Shown here one piece after another: positions 8,516 through 17,025 of a stretch of 64,000 bases of DNA. The stretch's first letter is position 1, and each line of letters begins with the position of its first letter. Origin of the DNA: Microbacterium sp. TPD7012 (GTDB lineage: Bacteria; Actinomycetota; Actinomycetes; Actinomycetales; Microbacteriaceae); contig NZ_QDFV01000001.1 in NCBI RefSeq assembly GCF_003075395.1, forward strand, positions 248,001 to 312,000, given 5' to 3'. The position numbers and the translations under genes are program-made. The notes under the pieces are model-generated. The model saw only the letters and a program-made list of their open reading frames with translations. It was not told where the DNA came from and searched no databases.

Positions 8516-8586
8516 ATGAAGGAGATCTCAGGTTCTGAAGGAGCATCCGTGGGATTCGGTCCTGCAGAACGTGAGATCTCCTTCAT
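8516..8586. repeat. Long inverted repeat between the orphan gene and katA
   Basis: Two 22-base arms, 8516-8537 (starting ATGAAGGAGATCTCA) and 8565-8586 (ending TGAGATCTCCTTCAT), are complementary with one mismatch around a 27-base loop. It could be an RNA hairpin ending katA transcription from the minus strand, or the remnant of a small mobile repeat. No ORF lies in the loop. Confidence 0.6.
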
Positions 8587-8607
8587 TCCGTGCGAGGAGA
8601 CGCGGAT

Positions 8608-8640
8608 GCTGCGCGGCGAGGCCGTGCCCCGCCGCGCAGC
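8608..8640 (-). terminator. Hairpin terminator after katA
   Basis: GCTGCGCGGCG at 8608-8618 pairs perfectly with CGCCGCGCAGC at 8630-8640, seven bases beyond the katA stop. There is no T tract, which is common for actinobacterial terminators. Confidence 0.6.
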
Positions 8641-8646
8641 GCCGTC

Positions 8647-10116
8647 TCAGACTGCGCGGCGCAGGGCCTCGCCGAGCGCGGCATCCACGTTCGTCCAGTA
8701 CTGGAAGAACCGCTCGCGGATCTCGTCGATCGTGATGCCGCGGCCCTGACCGGTCAGGGTCTCGAGGAACCGGGCGCGCTGCTCGTCGTCGAAGACCGTG
8801 CGGTACAGGGTGCCTGCCTGACCGAAGTCGTCATCGTCGAGGTGCAGCGTCGCGGCACTGCGCATGAGCTCGCCGTCGGACTCCCAGCTCGCCTCGACGC
8901 CGGCCACCGGGTCGGCCTCGGGCCCGCCGGCAGCGCCGAACGAGTTGGGCGTGTAGACGCGGTGCTCGGCCGGGTTCGGCTTGTACTGCATCTGGCCCTC
9001 GTGCATGTAGTTGCGCACCTCGGCCGCGTGCGGCTGGTTGACGGGCAGCTGGTTGTAGTTCGCGCCGATGCGGTAGCGCTGCGCGTCGGAGTAGGCGAAG
9101 ACGCGGGCCATGAGCATCTTGTCGGGCGAGATGCCCGTGCCGGGAACCTGGTTGCCCGGCGAGAAGGCGGCCTGCTCGATCTCGGCGAAGAAGTTCTGCG
9201 GGTTGCGGTCCAGCGTGAACGTGCCGACCTTGATGCGCGGGTAGTCCTTCTTCGACCACGTCTTGGTCAGGTCGAACGGGTTGAAGCGGTACTCCTTGGC
9301 CTCGTCGTACGGCATGACCTGCACGTAGACATCCCACGACGGGTAGTCGCCGGTGTTGATCGCGTCGAACAGGTCGCGACGGTAGAAGTCGGCATCCGAT
9401 CCTGCGAGCTCCTGCGCCTCGGCGGCGCCCATCGCCTCGACACCCTGCTTCGACAGGAAGTGGTACTGCACCCAGAAGCGCTCGCCCGCGGCGTTGACCC
9501 ACTGGTAGGTGTGCGAGCCGTAGCCGTTCATGTGCCGCCAGCTGCGGGGGAGTCCGCGGTCGCCCATCAGGTAGGTGACCTGGTGCGCGGTCTCGGGGGA
9601 GAGGGTCCAGAAGTCCCACTGCATGTCGGCGTCGCGCAGGCCGGAGTCGCCCAGGCGCTTCTGCGAGTGGATGAAGTCGGGGAACTTCATGGCGTCGCGC
9701 AGGAAGAAGGTCGGAGTGTTGTTGCCGACGATGTCGAGGTTGCCCTCGGTCGTGTAGAAGCGCAGCGCGAAGCCGCGCACGTCGCGCCACGTGTCGGGGG
9801 AGCCCTGCTCGCCGGCGACCGAGGAGAAGCGGAGGAGCGTCTCACTCACGGCGCCCGGCTGGAAGGCCGCCGCCCGCGTGTAGGCCGAGACGTCTTCGGT
9901 CACCTCGAACGTGCCGAACGCGCCGCCGCCCTTGGCGTGCGGGTTGCGCTCCGGCACGCGCTCCCGGTTGAAGGAGGCGAGCTTCTCGACGAGGTAGCGG
10001 TCGTGCAGGACGGTGGGCCCGTCGGCACCCACGGTCAGCGAGTGGGCGTCACTCGGTGCCGGGGTACCGGTCTGCGTCGTGGTGGCCGGCTTCGCCGGGA
10101 TGTGCGGATTCGTCAT
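8647..10116 (-). CDS. katA: Catalase (monofunctional, haem, small-subunit clade)
   Basis: A 489-residue haem catalase that converts hydrogen peroxide to water and oxygen. The distal histidine is His60 in [12 protein letters not shown] and the distal asparagine is Asn132 in [10 protein letters not shown]. The proximal tyrosine lies in [23 protein letters not shown]. The length is that of the roughly 55 kDa small-subunit catalases. The first 25 residues (rich in Pro, Thr and Ala) are a flexible lead. The gene follows furA by 66 bases on the same strand, the usual FurA-catalase arrangement, so it is expected to be induced by peroxide when FurA is released. Confidence 0.96.
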   Translation of the reverse strand: MTNPHIPAKPATTTQTGTPAPSDAHSLTVGADGPTVLHDRYLVEKLASFNRERVPERNPHAKGGGAFGTFEVTEDVSAYTRAAAFQPGAVSETLLRFSSVAGEQGSPDTWRDVRGFALRFYTTEGNLDIVGNNTPTFFLRDAMKFPDFIHSQKRLGDSGLRDADMQWDFWTLSPETAHQVTYLMGDRGLPRSWRHMNGYGSHTYQWVNAAGERFWVQYHFLSKQGVEAMGAAEAQELAGSDADFYRRDLFDAINTGDYPSWDVYVQVMPYDEAKEYRFNPFDLTKTWSKKDYPRIKVGTFTLDRNPQNFFAEIEQAAFSPGNQVPGTGISPDKMLMARVFAYSDAQRYRIGANYNQLPVNQPHAAEVRNYMHEGQMQYKPNPAEHRVYTPNSFGAAGGPEADPVAGVEASWESDGELMRSAATLHLDDDDFGQAGTLYRTVFDDEQRARFLETLTGQGRGITIDEIRERFFQYWTNVDAALGEALRRAV

Positions 10117-10182
10117 TTCTTCTCCTTCTGCGCGCAGGCGCGACGAGTACCCCTGCCCGGGCGGGCAGGCGGGCGCGTCGGA

Positions 10183-10605
10183 CTACTGCGCGACGTTCTG
10201 GCAGCTGGGGCAGAGGCCCCAGAAGGTGACTTCGGCTGTCTGGACGGTGAATCCCCCGGCCGAGGACGGGGTGAGACACGGCGCTTCGCCGACCACGCAG
10301 TCCACGTCGCCGATCGCACCGCACCCGGTGCAGACGACGTGGTGGTGGTTGTCGCCGATGCGCCGCTCGTAGAGCGCTGCGGAGCCTGCCGGTTCGATCC
10401 GGCGGATGAGGCCCGCCGTCGTCAGGTCCGCGAGGATGTTGTGCACCGACTGGATCGACGTGGTCGGAAGCACGTCGGACACGGCGCGGTAGACCCGCTC
10501 CGCATCCGTGTGGGCCATGGAGTCCAGTGCCTCGAGAACGGCGACGCGGCCCGCGGTCGCACGCAGTCCGGCACCGCGCAGTGCCGACTCGAGTGCTGTC
10601 TCCAT
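10183..10605 (-). CDS. furA: Fur-family peroxide-responsive regulator FurA
   Basis: A 140-residue Fur-family repressor. A winged-helix DNA-binding domain (residues 1-80, with TTSIQSVHNILADLTTAGLIRRIEP) precedes a metal-binding dimerisation domain with DNHHHVVCTGCGAIGDVDC and the second zinc pair CPSC near the end. Upstream placement next to katA marks it as the FurA/PerR-like type, which senses peroxide and represses itself and the catalase. A TAGGGT box seven bases before the ATG at 10605 suggests a leaderless transcript, as described for mycobacterial furA. An AT-rich inverted repeat overlaps that promoter. Confidence 0.93.
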   Translation of the reverse strand: METALESALRGAGLRATAGRVAVLEALDSMAHTDAERVYRAVSDVLPTTSIQSVHNILADLTTAGLIRRIEPAGSAALYERRIGDNHHHVVCTGCGAIGDVDCVVGEAPCLTPSSAGGFTVQTAEVTFWGLCPSCQNVAQ

Positions 10606-10612
10606 GTCTTCG

Positions 10613-10642
10613 ACCCTACACGGTGTTTTGAGTGATTCAAAA
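10613..10642 (-). promoter_or_regulatory. furA-katA promoter with candidate FurA operator
   Basis: On the minus strand a -10-like TAGGGT (10613-10618) is preceded by the inverted repeat TTTTGA-5-TCAAAA (10626-10642 on the plus strand). The repeat is strikingly AT-rich for this genome and sits between the -10 and -35 positions. This is where FurA binds in the related mycobacterial system; the binding itself is inferred. Confidence 0.65.
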
Positions 10643-10701
10643 GAAGGATGCTGGCATATCGGTGCTGGCTTCCCAGCAAACTTTCAGGCTATCTTTCAGC
10701 T

Positions 10702-11082
10702 ATGGATTCGATCACCTCGCAAGCCGACCTCACGGCGCTCTATGGCGTCTACGGGGTCATCAGCCTCGTCCTCTACGTCATCATCGCGATCGCGCTGTGG
10801 AAGGTCTTCACGAAGGCCGGCGAGCCCGGCTGGCTCGCGATCATCCCGATCGTGAACGCCTTCGTGCTCGTCAAGATCGCGGGCTTCTCGATGTGGCTGG
10901 GACTGCTCTACCTCATCCCCATCGTCAACATCGTCCTGCACATCATCGTCGCCCTCCGCGTGGGCAAGGGCTTCGGCAAGGACACGGTGTTCTCCGTCTT
11001 CCTGCTCTGGCTGCTCTCGGTCATCGGATACCTGATCCTCGGGTTCGGCTCCGCGACCTACGACCGCTCGCGCATCTCCTGA
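10702..11082 (+). CDS. Small membrane protein, DUF5684-like
   Basis: A 126-residue protein with four hydrophobic segments. Its core resembles the DUF5684 pattern: IIAIALWKVFTKAGEPGWLAIIPIVNAFVLVKIAGFSMWLGLLYLIPIVNIV, then LRVGKGFGKDTVFSVFLL. The signature KAGxPGWxxIIPxYN is typical of small actinobacterial membrane proteins near signal peptidase-like or stress loci; the function is unknown. A TATCTT box lies exactly six bases before the ATG at 10702, so the transcript is probably leaderless. It is divergent from furA and ends at a strong terminator. Confidence 0.82.
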   Translation: MDSITSQADLTALYGVYGVISLVLYVIIAIALWKVFTKAGEPGWLAIIPIVNAFVLVKIAGFSMWLGLLYLIPIVNIVLHIIVALRVGKGFGKDTVFSVFLLWLLSVIGYLILGFGSATYDRSRIS

Positions 11083-11097
11083 GTCCATCCGACGACG

Positions 11098-11128
11098 AGA
11101 CCCTCGCAGCCGCCGGCTGCGGGGGTCT
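11098..11128 (+). terminator. Hairpin terminator of the small membrane-protein gene
   Basis: AGACCC and CGCAGCC pair with GGCTGCG and GGGTCT around a very small loop, followed by TCTGCG. It lies 15 bases after the stop at 11082 and may also serve the convergent phosphatase gene. Confidence 0.7.
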
Positions 11129-11142
11129 TCTGCGTGCCGGGG

Positions 11143-11799
11143 TCAGGACTCCGACGGGGCCAGAGGCAGCTCGCGGCCGTAGTTCCACGAGAGGATGGCG
11201 GGCTGCTCGCGGTAGTAGCTGAGGACCGATACGGATCCCGCGTCCAGGCTGATCTGCGCGCCGAATCGCGGGGCCTGCCGCAGGAACACGGCGGTCAGGA
11301 TGCGCAGGAGATGGCCGTGCGCGACCAGCGCCACATCTCCGTCGACCAGGGCGGGGAGCACGCGCGTCAGCACTCGTGAGGCCCGCGCGGCCACTTCCTC
11401 CACCGTCTCTCCCGGGGTCTTGCCCCGGATGACGCCGTGGGTGAAGGCGCTCCAGTCGTAGCCGAGCTCCGTGCGGATGTCCTTCGTGCTGCGGCCTTCA
11501 AATCCTCCGTAATCCCACTCGACGAGAAGCGGATCCACGTCGGCGTGGAGTCCCGCGAGCTCCGCGGTGCGCCGGGCCCGCTGCAGCGGCGAGGTCAACA
11601 CGAGCGAGAAGTCGTAGTCGGCGACCAGTTCGCCGGCACCCCGGGCGAGGTCCTCCCCGCGAGGGGTCAGCGGGACATCCGTCAATCCGGTGTGCAGACC
11701 TGCTCTCGACCACTCCGTCTCGCCGTGGCGCAGGAGCACGAGCTTCCCGGTGGGGTTGTCGGGGGCGGGACGGTCGGGCAGCGGATCGATCGTGGGCAC
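11143..11799 (-). CDS. Histidine phosphatase family protein (phosphoglycerate mutase-like)
   Basis: A 218-residue histidine phosphatase. The catalytic motif LVLLRHGETEW carries the phospho-accepting histidine. SPLQRARRTAEL supplies the second arginine, and VALVAHGHLLRIL contains the later catalytic histidine. WDYGGFEGRSTKDIR and KTPGETVEEVAAR are typical of the cofactor-independent acid-phosphatase-like members rather than glycolytic mutase. Candidate substrates are small phosphate esters; none can be assigned. The GTG at 11799 is the annotated start, with a -10-like CAGCCT six bases before it. The promoter region holds unusual repeats (11811-11895). Confidence 0.87.
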   Translation of the reverse strand: MPTIDPLPDRPAPDNPTGKLVLLRHGETEWSRAGLHTGLTDVPLTPRGEDLARGAGELVADYDFSLVLTSPLQRARRTAELAGLHADVDPLLVEWDYGGFEGRSTKDIRTELGYDWSAFTHGVIRGKTPGETVEEVAARASRVLTRVLPALVDGDVALVAHGHLLRILTAVFLRQAPRFGAQISLDAGSVSVLSYYREQPAILSWNYGRELPLAPSES

Positions 11800-11810
11800 A
11801 CTGTCAGGCT

Positions 11811-11895
11811 GTCACGATCAGCGGAGCCCGTCACGATCGGCCGACACATCTGCGGGAATCCTCGGCAGATCGGGCACATGTCGGCAGATCGTGAC
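11811..11895. repeat. Cluster of GTCACGATC and CGGCAGATCG repeats
   Basis: GTCACGATC occurs at 11811 and 11830 and in reverse at 11887-11895. The outer arms 11830-11846 and 11879-11895 pair over 17 bases with one mismatch, including GCCGACA with TGTCGGC. CGGCAGATCG is directly repeated at 11863 and 11882. The cluster lies between the GH130 gene stop and the phosphatase start. It could be a multi-site operator for the phosphatase gene or a structured terminator for the sugar operon. Confidence 0.55.
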
Positions 11896-11900
11896 CGGCG

Positions 11901-12881
11901 TCAGCTCTCCGTCTCGCGCAGTGCGCGGCCCCACGGCTCAGACGGGTCGTGGATCGCGACCGCCAGCGTCGTGTCGGACTGCCCGTAGTAGGCGAACCAG
12001 GTGCCCTGGAACTTCACGAGTCCCTCGACGAAGGTCACGTTCGAGACGAGCCCGTGCATGTCCTCGAAGGTCTGCGGGCGCAGCCAGGGCTCCTGCAGAC
12101 GGGCGATGACCTTCGTCGGCTCGTCCGGGTCGATCGCGATCTGCCCGCAGCGGTAGTCGACGTCCACCGAGCCGTCGTCGTTGACGACGCGGGTGGCGCC
12201 GTTCGTCAGGAACAGCAGCAGCCCGTTGTCGGTGACCACCGGGGACGTGCCGATCTCGACGAGTGCCTCGTCCCAGGTGCCGGGGGTCGGCGAGTACATC
12301 GGCTCGGTGTCGGCCGTGCCGGGGGTCCAGTGGATGAGGTCGTCGCTGGTCGCCCAGTAGATCGCACCTTCGCCGAAGTACATCCACCACTTGCCGTGCA
12401 TCCGCTGCGGCACGATGACCCCGGCCTTCGACCAGTTGAACCCGCGAGGGTCCATGGTCTTGAAGGTGTCGAAGTCGTCGAACAGCGGGCCGTGCTTGGT
12501 CCAGGTGCGGAGATCCGTCGAGGTCGCGAGGCACAGCTGGGCGCTCCGGCGATCCCAGCCCGTGTACGTGAGGTAGTACGTGCCGTCGATCAGCGCGATG
12601 CGCGGATCCTCGCAGCCGTACGTCTCGTAATCCTCGGATGGGGACAGGATCGGCGCGTCCTCGCGCGTGAAGTTCACGCCGTCGCTCGACCGGGCGAGGC
12701 CGATGTGGGAGACGATGTCGTCGGCGTGTGCCCGATACAGCAGCACGACCTCGTCGCCGTCGACGATCGCCGCCGGGTTGTAGAGGTTCGCCGACTCCCA
12801 GCTGTCGCCGCGGGGCCGCAGGATCGGGTTGCCCTCGTAGGGGGTGAACGGACCGAGGGGGAAGGAGGCTCCGGAGAACAT
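11901..12881 (-). CDS. Glycoside hydrolase family 130 protein (beta-mannoside phosphorylase/hydrolase)
   Basis: A 326-residue five-bladed propeller enzyme of family GH130, which acts on beta-mannosides by phosphorolysis or hydrolysis. Marks are NPILRPRGDSWE near the start, NPAAIVDGDEVVLLYRA, GCEDPRI (residues 89-95), MDPRGFNWSKAGVI and the late EIGTSPVVTDNGLLLFLTNG. In phosphorylases the last strand usually reads YHG; here it is LTN. This might mean altered phosphate binding and a hydrolytic enzyme, but that is only an inference. No signal peptide, so it works on imported sugar in the cytoplasm. The ATG at 12881 was chosen by its GGAG-like motif. It is the last gene of the importer operon, 47 bases after the permease gene. 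Confidence 0.85.
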   Translation of the reverse strand: MFSGASFPLGPFTPYEGNPILRPRGDSWESANLYNPAAIVDGDEVVLLYRAHADDIVSHIGLARSSDGVNFTREDAPILSPSEDYETYGCEDPRIALIDGTYYLTYTGWDRRSAQLCLATSTDLRTWTKHGPLFDDFDTFKTMDPRGFNWSKAGVIVPQRMHGKWWMYFGEGAIYWATSDDLIHWTPGTADTEPMYSPTPGTWDEALVEIGTSPVVTDNGLLLFLTNGATRVVNDDGSVDVDYRCGQIAIDPDEPTKVIARLQEPWLRPQTFEDMHGLVSNVTFVEGLVKFQGTWFAYYGQSDTTLAVAIHDPSEPWGRALRETES

Positions 12882-12928
12882 GGTGGATGCCCTTTCTGGC
12901 TGGACGGCGGCTGCTGGACGGCGTGGAG

Positions 12929-13771
12929 TCAGCCCTTGACGGCTGCGCCGAGGTCGGTGGCGCGGAAGAACCGCTGGAAGACGATGAACAGGATGACGAC
13001 GGGGAACGCGAGCGCCGTGGCACCGGCGAGGATCGCCCCGTTCGGGTTGGCGGTGGACTGCGCCACGTTCGAGATGTAGTTCGCGAGGGACACGGCGAGC
13101 GGCTGCAGCGTCGCGTCCTTCGTGATGAGGAACGGCCAGAGGAACTCGTTCCACGGACCGATGAACGTGACGAGCACGACGGTCACCAGCACGGGCTTGA
13201 TGAGCGGGATCGCGACCGATGTCAGCAGGCGGATCTCGCCTGCGCCGTCGATGCGCGCCGCCTCGAAGATCTCCACGGGCAGCGCCTTGAAGAACTGCAC
13301 GAAGATGAACACCGCGGTCGTGTTGATGAGGAAGGGCAGGATCATGCCCAGATACGAGTCGCCGAGGCCGTAGCTGCGGGTGATCTGCACGTAGAGCGGG
13401 ATCATCAGCAGCTGGAACGGCACCATCTGCACGAGCAGCATGAGCACCCAGACGACGCCGCGTCCGCGGAAGTCGAGTCGAGCGATGGCGTAGCCCGCCA
13501 GGAGTCCGAAGACGACGGTGCCCAGCAGCACGCCCGCCGTGAAGATGAGCGAGTTCAGCAGGGAGCCGACCAGGTCGATCCGCGAGTCGATCGCGACGAA
13601 GTTGTCGACGGTCCATCCGCTGGTCGGGAAGAGCTCGTTCGGCGCGTTCGTCGGACTCTCCTGGAAGGCGCCGACCAGCATGAAGTAGAACGGGAAGGCG
13701 AACCCGATGGCGGCGACCGTGAGCAGGACGATGCTCAGGATGCGTGGGGCCTTGCTTCTGCGTCTCATCAT
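12929..13771 (-). CDS. Carbohydrate ABC transporter permease (MalG type)
   Basis: A 280-residue inner-membrane permease of the CUT1 carbohydrate importer class. It begins with a basic cytoplasmic start and six membrane helices follow. The EAA loop that contacts the ATPase is visible as PVEIFEAARIDGAGEIRLLTSVAIPLIKP. The start at 13771 overlaps the stop of the preceding permease by ATGA, so the two subunits are made together. No ATP-binding subunit is encoded here; a shared MsiK/UgpC-type ATPase elsewhere in the genome is the likely partner, as is usual for actinobacterial CUT1 systems. Confidence 0.93.
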   Translation of the reverse strand: MMRRRSKAPRILSIVLLTVAAIGFAFPFYFMLVGAFQESPTNAPNELFPTSGWTVDNFVAIDSRIDLVGSLLNSLIFTAGVLLGTVVFGLLAGYAIARLDFRGRGVVWVLMLLVQMVPFQLLMIPLYVQITRSYGLGDSYLGMILPFLINTTAVFIFVQFFKALPVEIFEAARIDGAGEIRLLTSVAIPLIKPVLVTVVLVTFIGPWNEFLWPFLITKDATLQPLAVSLANYISNVAQSTANPNGAILAGATALAFPVVILFIVFQRFFRATDLGAAVKG

Positions 13772-14664
13772 CGCTCCCTGGTCGCGCGGTTGGCCATCAG
13801 CGACAGCATCCCGACGAGGATCACGAGGATCATGCCGATCGCTGCGGCCGTGTCGGGGTTCTGCTGCTGGATGCCCAGCTGGTAGATGAGCAGCACCGGG
13901 GTCGACGAGGCGCCGTCGGGGCCGCCGCCGTTGGTGAGCAGGTACGGCTCGGTGAAGAGGTTGGCGCCGGTGATGATCGACAGGATCAGCACGAGTGTGG
14001 TGGCGCTGCGCACCCCGGGGACGGTGACGTGCAGGAAGCGCTTGAACGCGCCGGCGCCGTCGGTCTCCGCCGATTCGTAGAGCTCCTTCGGCACGTTCTG
14101 CAGTGCCGCGAGATAGAGCAGGATGTAGAAGCCCAACTGCTTCCACGTCACGTACAGTGCGATCATCGGCATCGCGAGACCGCTGTTCACGAGCCAGGAC
14201 GGATCGGGGGCGAGCGGGCCGAGGATCGAGTTGATCAGCCCGTTGCCCGAGAACAGCAGCATCCAGACGCCGACCAGCGAGACGCTCGCCGTGAGGTACG
14301 GCACGTAGAACGCGACCCGGTAGGCGGCGACCCAGCGGATGCCGGAGTTCAGGGCGGCCGCCAGGACGAGCGACAGCACCGCGGTCAGCGGCACGTTGAT
14401 CACCAGGAACACCAGCGTGTTGCGGAACGAGCCGAGCACGCGCGGATCGGTGAGCACGGTGACGAAGTTCTCGAAGCCCACGAAGGGCCGCTCGACCTCG
14501 GTGCCGGGGGCGGTGAAGAAGTAGTCGTGGAAGGCGATGTAGACAGCGAACGCGAGCGGATACGCGAAGATCGCGATCACGAACACGAAGTACGGCAGCG
14601 CGAACAGGCCGCCGATCGGTTGCGCACCCAGCCATCGGGTGCGCAACCGCCGGTTGTCGGTCAT
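13768..14664 (-). CDS. Carbohydrate ABC transporter permease (MalF type)
   Basis: A 298-residue CUT1 permease partner. FALPYFVFVIAIFAYPLAFAVYIAFHDYFF forms the first helix, FVGFENFVTVLTDPRV is the conserved extracellular start of the domain, and the ATPase-contacting EAA loop reads VPKELYESAETDGAGAFKRFLHVTVPGVR. LFTEPYLLTNGGGPDGAS is the usual substrate-pore segment. It starts four bases after the binding-protein stop and overlaps the next permease by ATGA. It imports an oligosaccharide, probably a mannoside given the GH130 enzyme in the same operon. Confidence 0.93.
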   Translation of the reverse strand: MTDNRRLRTRWLGAQPIGGLFALPYFVFVIAIFAYPLAFAVYIAFHDYFFTAPGTEVERPFVGFENFVTVLTDPRVLGSFRNTLVFLVINVPLTAVLSLVLAAALNSGIRWVAAYRVAFYVPYLTASVSLVGVWMLLFSGNGLINSILGPLAPDPSWLVNSGLAMPMIALYVTWKQLGFYILLYLAALQNVPKELYESAETDGAGAFKRFLHVTVPGVRSATTLVLILSIITGANLFTEPYLLTNGGGPDGASSTPVLLIYQLGIQQQNPDTAAAIGMILVILVGMLSLMANRATRER

Positions 14665-14668
14665 CAGA

Positions 14669-15937
14669 TCACTCGGCGACGAGCTCGTCGATCTTGGACG
14701 AGGCGTTCTTCAGGAAGTCGTCGATCGAGTCCTTGCCGAAGATCACCGCGGGGGAGTATGCGTCGCGGAAGGCCTGCCAGGCCTCGACCGAGTTCGGGAT
14801 GCTGGGCACGTCGGCCGTGGCCTCGGCCTGCTCGGCGAACGCGACGTAGTTCGGGTTGGCCTCGAAGTAGTCCGCGAAGGTCCCGGTCAGGTCGGTGCGC
14901 ATCGGCATCTGGCCCGTGGCCTCGAGGAACTGGCCGTCGCTCTCGACGCTGGTGGAGAACTTCAGGAACTCCCATGCCGTGGCCTGGTTCTCGCAGGCCG
15001 TGAACATCGAGACGCTCTTCGAGTCGGCGAAGGTGACCGGGTTCTCGCGGCCATCGCTCGTCGGCACGGGCATGAAGCCGACGTCGACGGTCTCGGCGTA
15101 CGAGGGGATCGCCCAGGGGCCGGCGAGCTGCATCGCGGTCGTGCCGGACGACATCGCGTCATCGGTTGCGGCCTCGTTCGGCGCCAGCTTGTCCTTGTAG
15201 ATGCTCGCCCAGAACTCGGCGACGGTGCGGCCGGCATCCGAATCGATCGTGGCCTTGCCGTCTTCGACGAGCATCGTGCCGTCGGTCTCGGCGAGGTACA
15301 GCGGGTAGAAGTCGAACCACGGCTGGTAGAACTCGCTGGTCGGCGCCGGCCAGATCGCGCTCTGCACGCCCGAGTCGACGATCTTCTGCGCGCCGCCGAG
15401 GAACGCGTCGTACGTGTTCATCTGCGGGTCCTCGGGATCGATGCCCGCGGCCGTGAACAGCGCCTTGTTGTACATGACCATGACGGGGTTCGACTTCCAC
15501 GGCAGCTGGTAGTAGCTGCCGTCGCTGGAGTACGACTCGACGTCTCCGCCGCGCTCGGTGATGTAGTCGCTGCCGCCCTCGATCGTGCTGAGGTCGACGA
15601 GGCCGCCCTGCTTGACCCATCCCGAGACGGCTGCGGGTGCCACGTTGTAGACGAGGCAGGGCGCGGTGCCTGCGGTGATCGCGGCGGTGATGGCCTCTTC
15701 CGACGACGACCCGGCGGGGATCTCCTGCGCGGTGACCTTCTCGTCGGGGTGCTCGTCGTTCCAGGCCTTCACCACGGCCTGTCCCCACTCGACCTCCTGC
15801 TCGTTGTTCGAGAGCCAGACGTCGATGGGGCCGGTGCCCGAGGCATCGCCTTCTCCGCCACCGCCTCCGCCGGCGGAGCATCCGGTGGCGATGAGCGCGA
15901 CAGCGCCGATGAGCGCGACTGCACGGATCTTCTTCAT
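14669..15937 (-). CDS. Extracellular sugar-binding lipoprotein of ABC importer
   Basis: A 422-residue family-1 sugar-binding lipoprotein. The signal ends ALIATGCSAGGGGGG, with the lipid-carrying cysteine at residue 20. The mature protein has the two-lobed binding-protein layout: IDVWLSNNEQEVEWGQAVVKAWNDEHPDEKV, LPWKSNPVMVMYNKALF, the hinge AMQLAGPWAIPSY, and SMFTACENQATAWEFLKF. A strong AGGAGGACACC site precedes the ATG at 15937. It follows lacI by 53 bases, and its high expression relative to the permeases would come from this strong site. Confidence 0.95.
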   Translation of the reverse strand: MKKIRAVALIGAVALIATGCSAGGGGGGEGDASGTGPIDVWLSNNEQEVEWGQAVVKAWNDEHPDEKVTAQEIPAGSSSEEAITAAITAGTAPCLVYNVAPAAVSGWVKQGGLVDLSTIEGGSDYITERGGDVESYSSDGSYYQLPWKSNPVMVMYNKALFTAAGIDPEDPQMNTYDAFLGGAQKIVDSGVQSAIWPAPTSEFYQPWFDFYPLYLAETDGTMLVEDGKATIDSDAGRTVAEFWASIYKDKLAPNEAATDDAMSSGTTAMQLAGPWAIPSYAETVDVGFMPVPTSDGRENPVTFADSKSVSMFTACENQATAWEFLKFSTSVESDGQFLEATGQMPMRTDLTGTFADYFEANPNYVAFAEQAEATADVPSIPNSVEAWQAFRDAYSPAVIFGKDSIDDFLKNASSKIDELVAE

Positions 15938-15990
15938 GGTGTCCTCCTCGACACAGGTGGTGGATCTGATGCGGGTGATGCGGATGCCGA

Positions 15991-16980
15991 CTATGCGGTG
16001 CTCTCGCGGAAGTGCACGACGTTGCAGTCGACGATCTCGGTGCGCGGGTGCGCTCCGAGGATGACTTCCCGCAGGATGCGGGCGGCGGCGCGACCGCGCG
16101 CCGCCGGGTCCGACGAGACGCTGGTCAGCGCCGGAGAGAGATGGGCCGACAGGTGGTCGTCGTCGAATCCGGAGATCGCGAGATCCTGTGGGATCGAGAG
16201 TCCCTGCGAGCGGGCGTATGAGAGGCCGGCGATCGCCATCGTGTCGTTCGAGTACAGGATGGCGGTGGGGCGCTCGGGCAGGGCGAGCAGCTCTTCGGTG
16301 AGGTCGCGTCCGCTGGCGGCGGTGAAGTCGCCCTCGCGGAGCAGCTCGTCGTCGCCGATCTCGGCGAGGTAGGCGTCGGCGCGTGCGCGCGAGTGCACGT
16401 AGTCGAGGGGCCCTGCGACGTGGGCGATGCGCTCGTGCCCGGCGGCGCGGAGGTGGGCGATGATCTCGTGCACGGGGGCGGCGTCGTCGGTGCGGACGCA
16501 CGAGAAGGTGGTCGGCTGGTCGTAGGCGCCGACGAGGACCGTGGGAAGCCCGAGCTCGTCGAGCAGAGGGACGCGCCAGTCGTCGGTGCGGAGGTCGAGC
16601 AGGAGCGCGCCGTCTGCGCGGCCATGGCTGAGGGCGCGGTAGGCACGCTCCTCGGCGTCACGCCCCGGCACGACCTGGAGCAGGAGCGCGGTCTCGGTCT
16701 CGGCCAGCACGGATTCGACGCCGGCGATGAAGGCGGGGAAGAAGGAGTCGTTCGCGATGACCTCGGGGTCGCGGGCCAGCACGACGGCGACCGCATTGGC
16801 GCGGCGGGTGGCGAGTGCCCTGGCGCTCTGGCTCGGCACCCAGTCGAGCTTCGCGGCTGCGGCGAGGACCTTCGCCCTGGTCTCCTCCGAGATCGGGCGG
16901 TTGCCGCTGAGCGCGTGGGAGACCGTCGCTTTGGTCACGCCGGCCTCGCGGGCGACATCGGCGATAGTCGTGCGGCTCAT
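15991..16980 (-). CDS. LacI-family transcriptional repressor of the mannoside operon
   Basis: A 329-residue LacI/GalR repressor. The helix-turn-helix with hinge is intact: TTIADVAREAGVTKATVSHALSGNRPISEETRAKVLAAAAKLDWVPSQSARALATRR. The sugar-binding core carries the family segments FPAFIAGVESVLAET, ILYSNDTMAIAGLSYARSQGL and ISGFDDDHLSAHLSPALTSV. GAGGAGGTGTC is placed just before the ATG at 16980. It is the first gene of the operon, and two near-identical palindromes at 17026-17055 upstream of it are its probable autoregulatory operators. The inducer is likely the imported oligosaccharide. Confidence 0.93.
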   Translation of the reverse strand: MSRTTIADVAREAGVTKATVSHALSGNRPISEETRAKVLAAAAKLDWVPSQSARALATRRANAVAVVLARDPEVIANDSFFPAFIAGVESVLAETETALLLQVVPGRDAEERAYRALSHGRADGALLLDLRTDDWRVPLLDELGLPTVLVGAYDQPTTFSCVRTDDAAPVHEIIAHLRAAGHERIAHVAGPLDYVHSRARADAYLAEIGDDELLREGDFTAASGRDLTEELLALPERPTAILYSNDTMAIAGLSYARSQGLSIPQDLAISGFDDDHLSAHLSPALTSVSSDPAARGRAAARILREVILGAHPRTEIVDCNVVHFRESTA

Positions 16981-17025
16981 GACACCTCCTCGTGGAATCG
17001 CACCGGAGCATGCTGCATCAGCGTT

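Noticed and set aside
8590..10635. Long plus-strand open frame (681 codons) over furA and katA
   Set aside because: It is the complementary shadow of two clear enzyme/regulator genes; its translation is low-complexity Arg/Val/Gly text with no domain.
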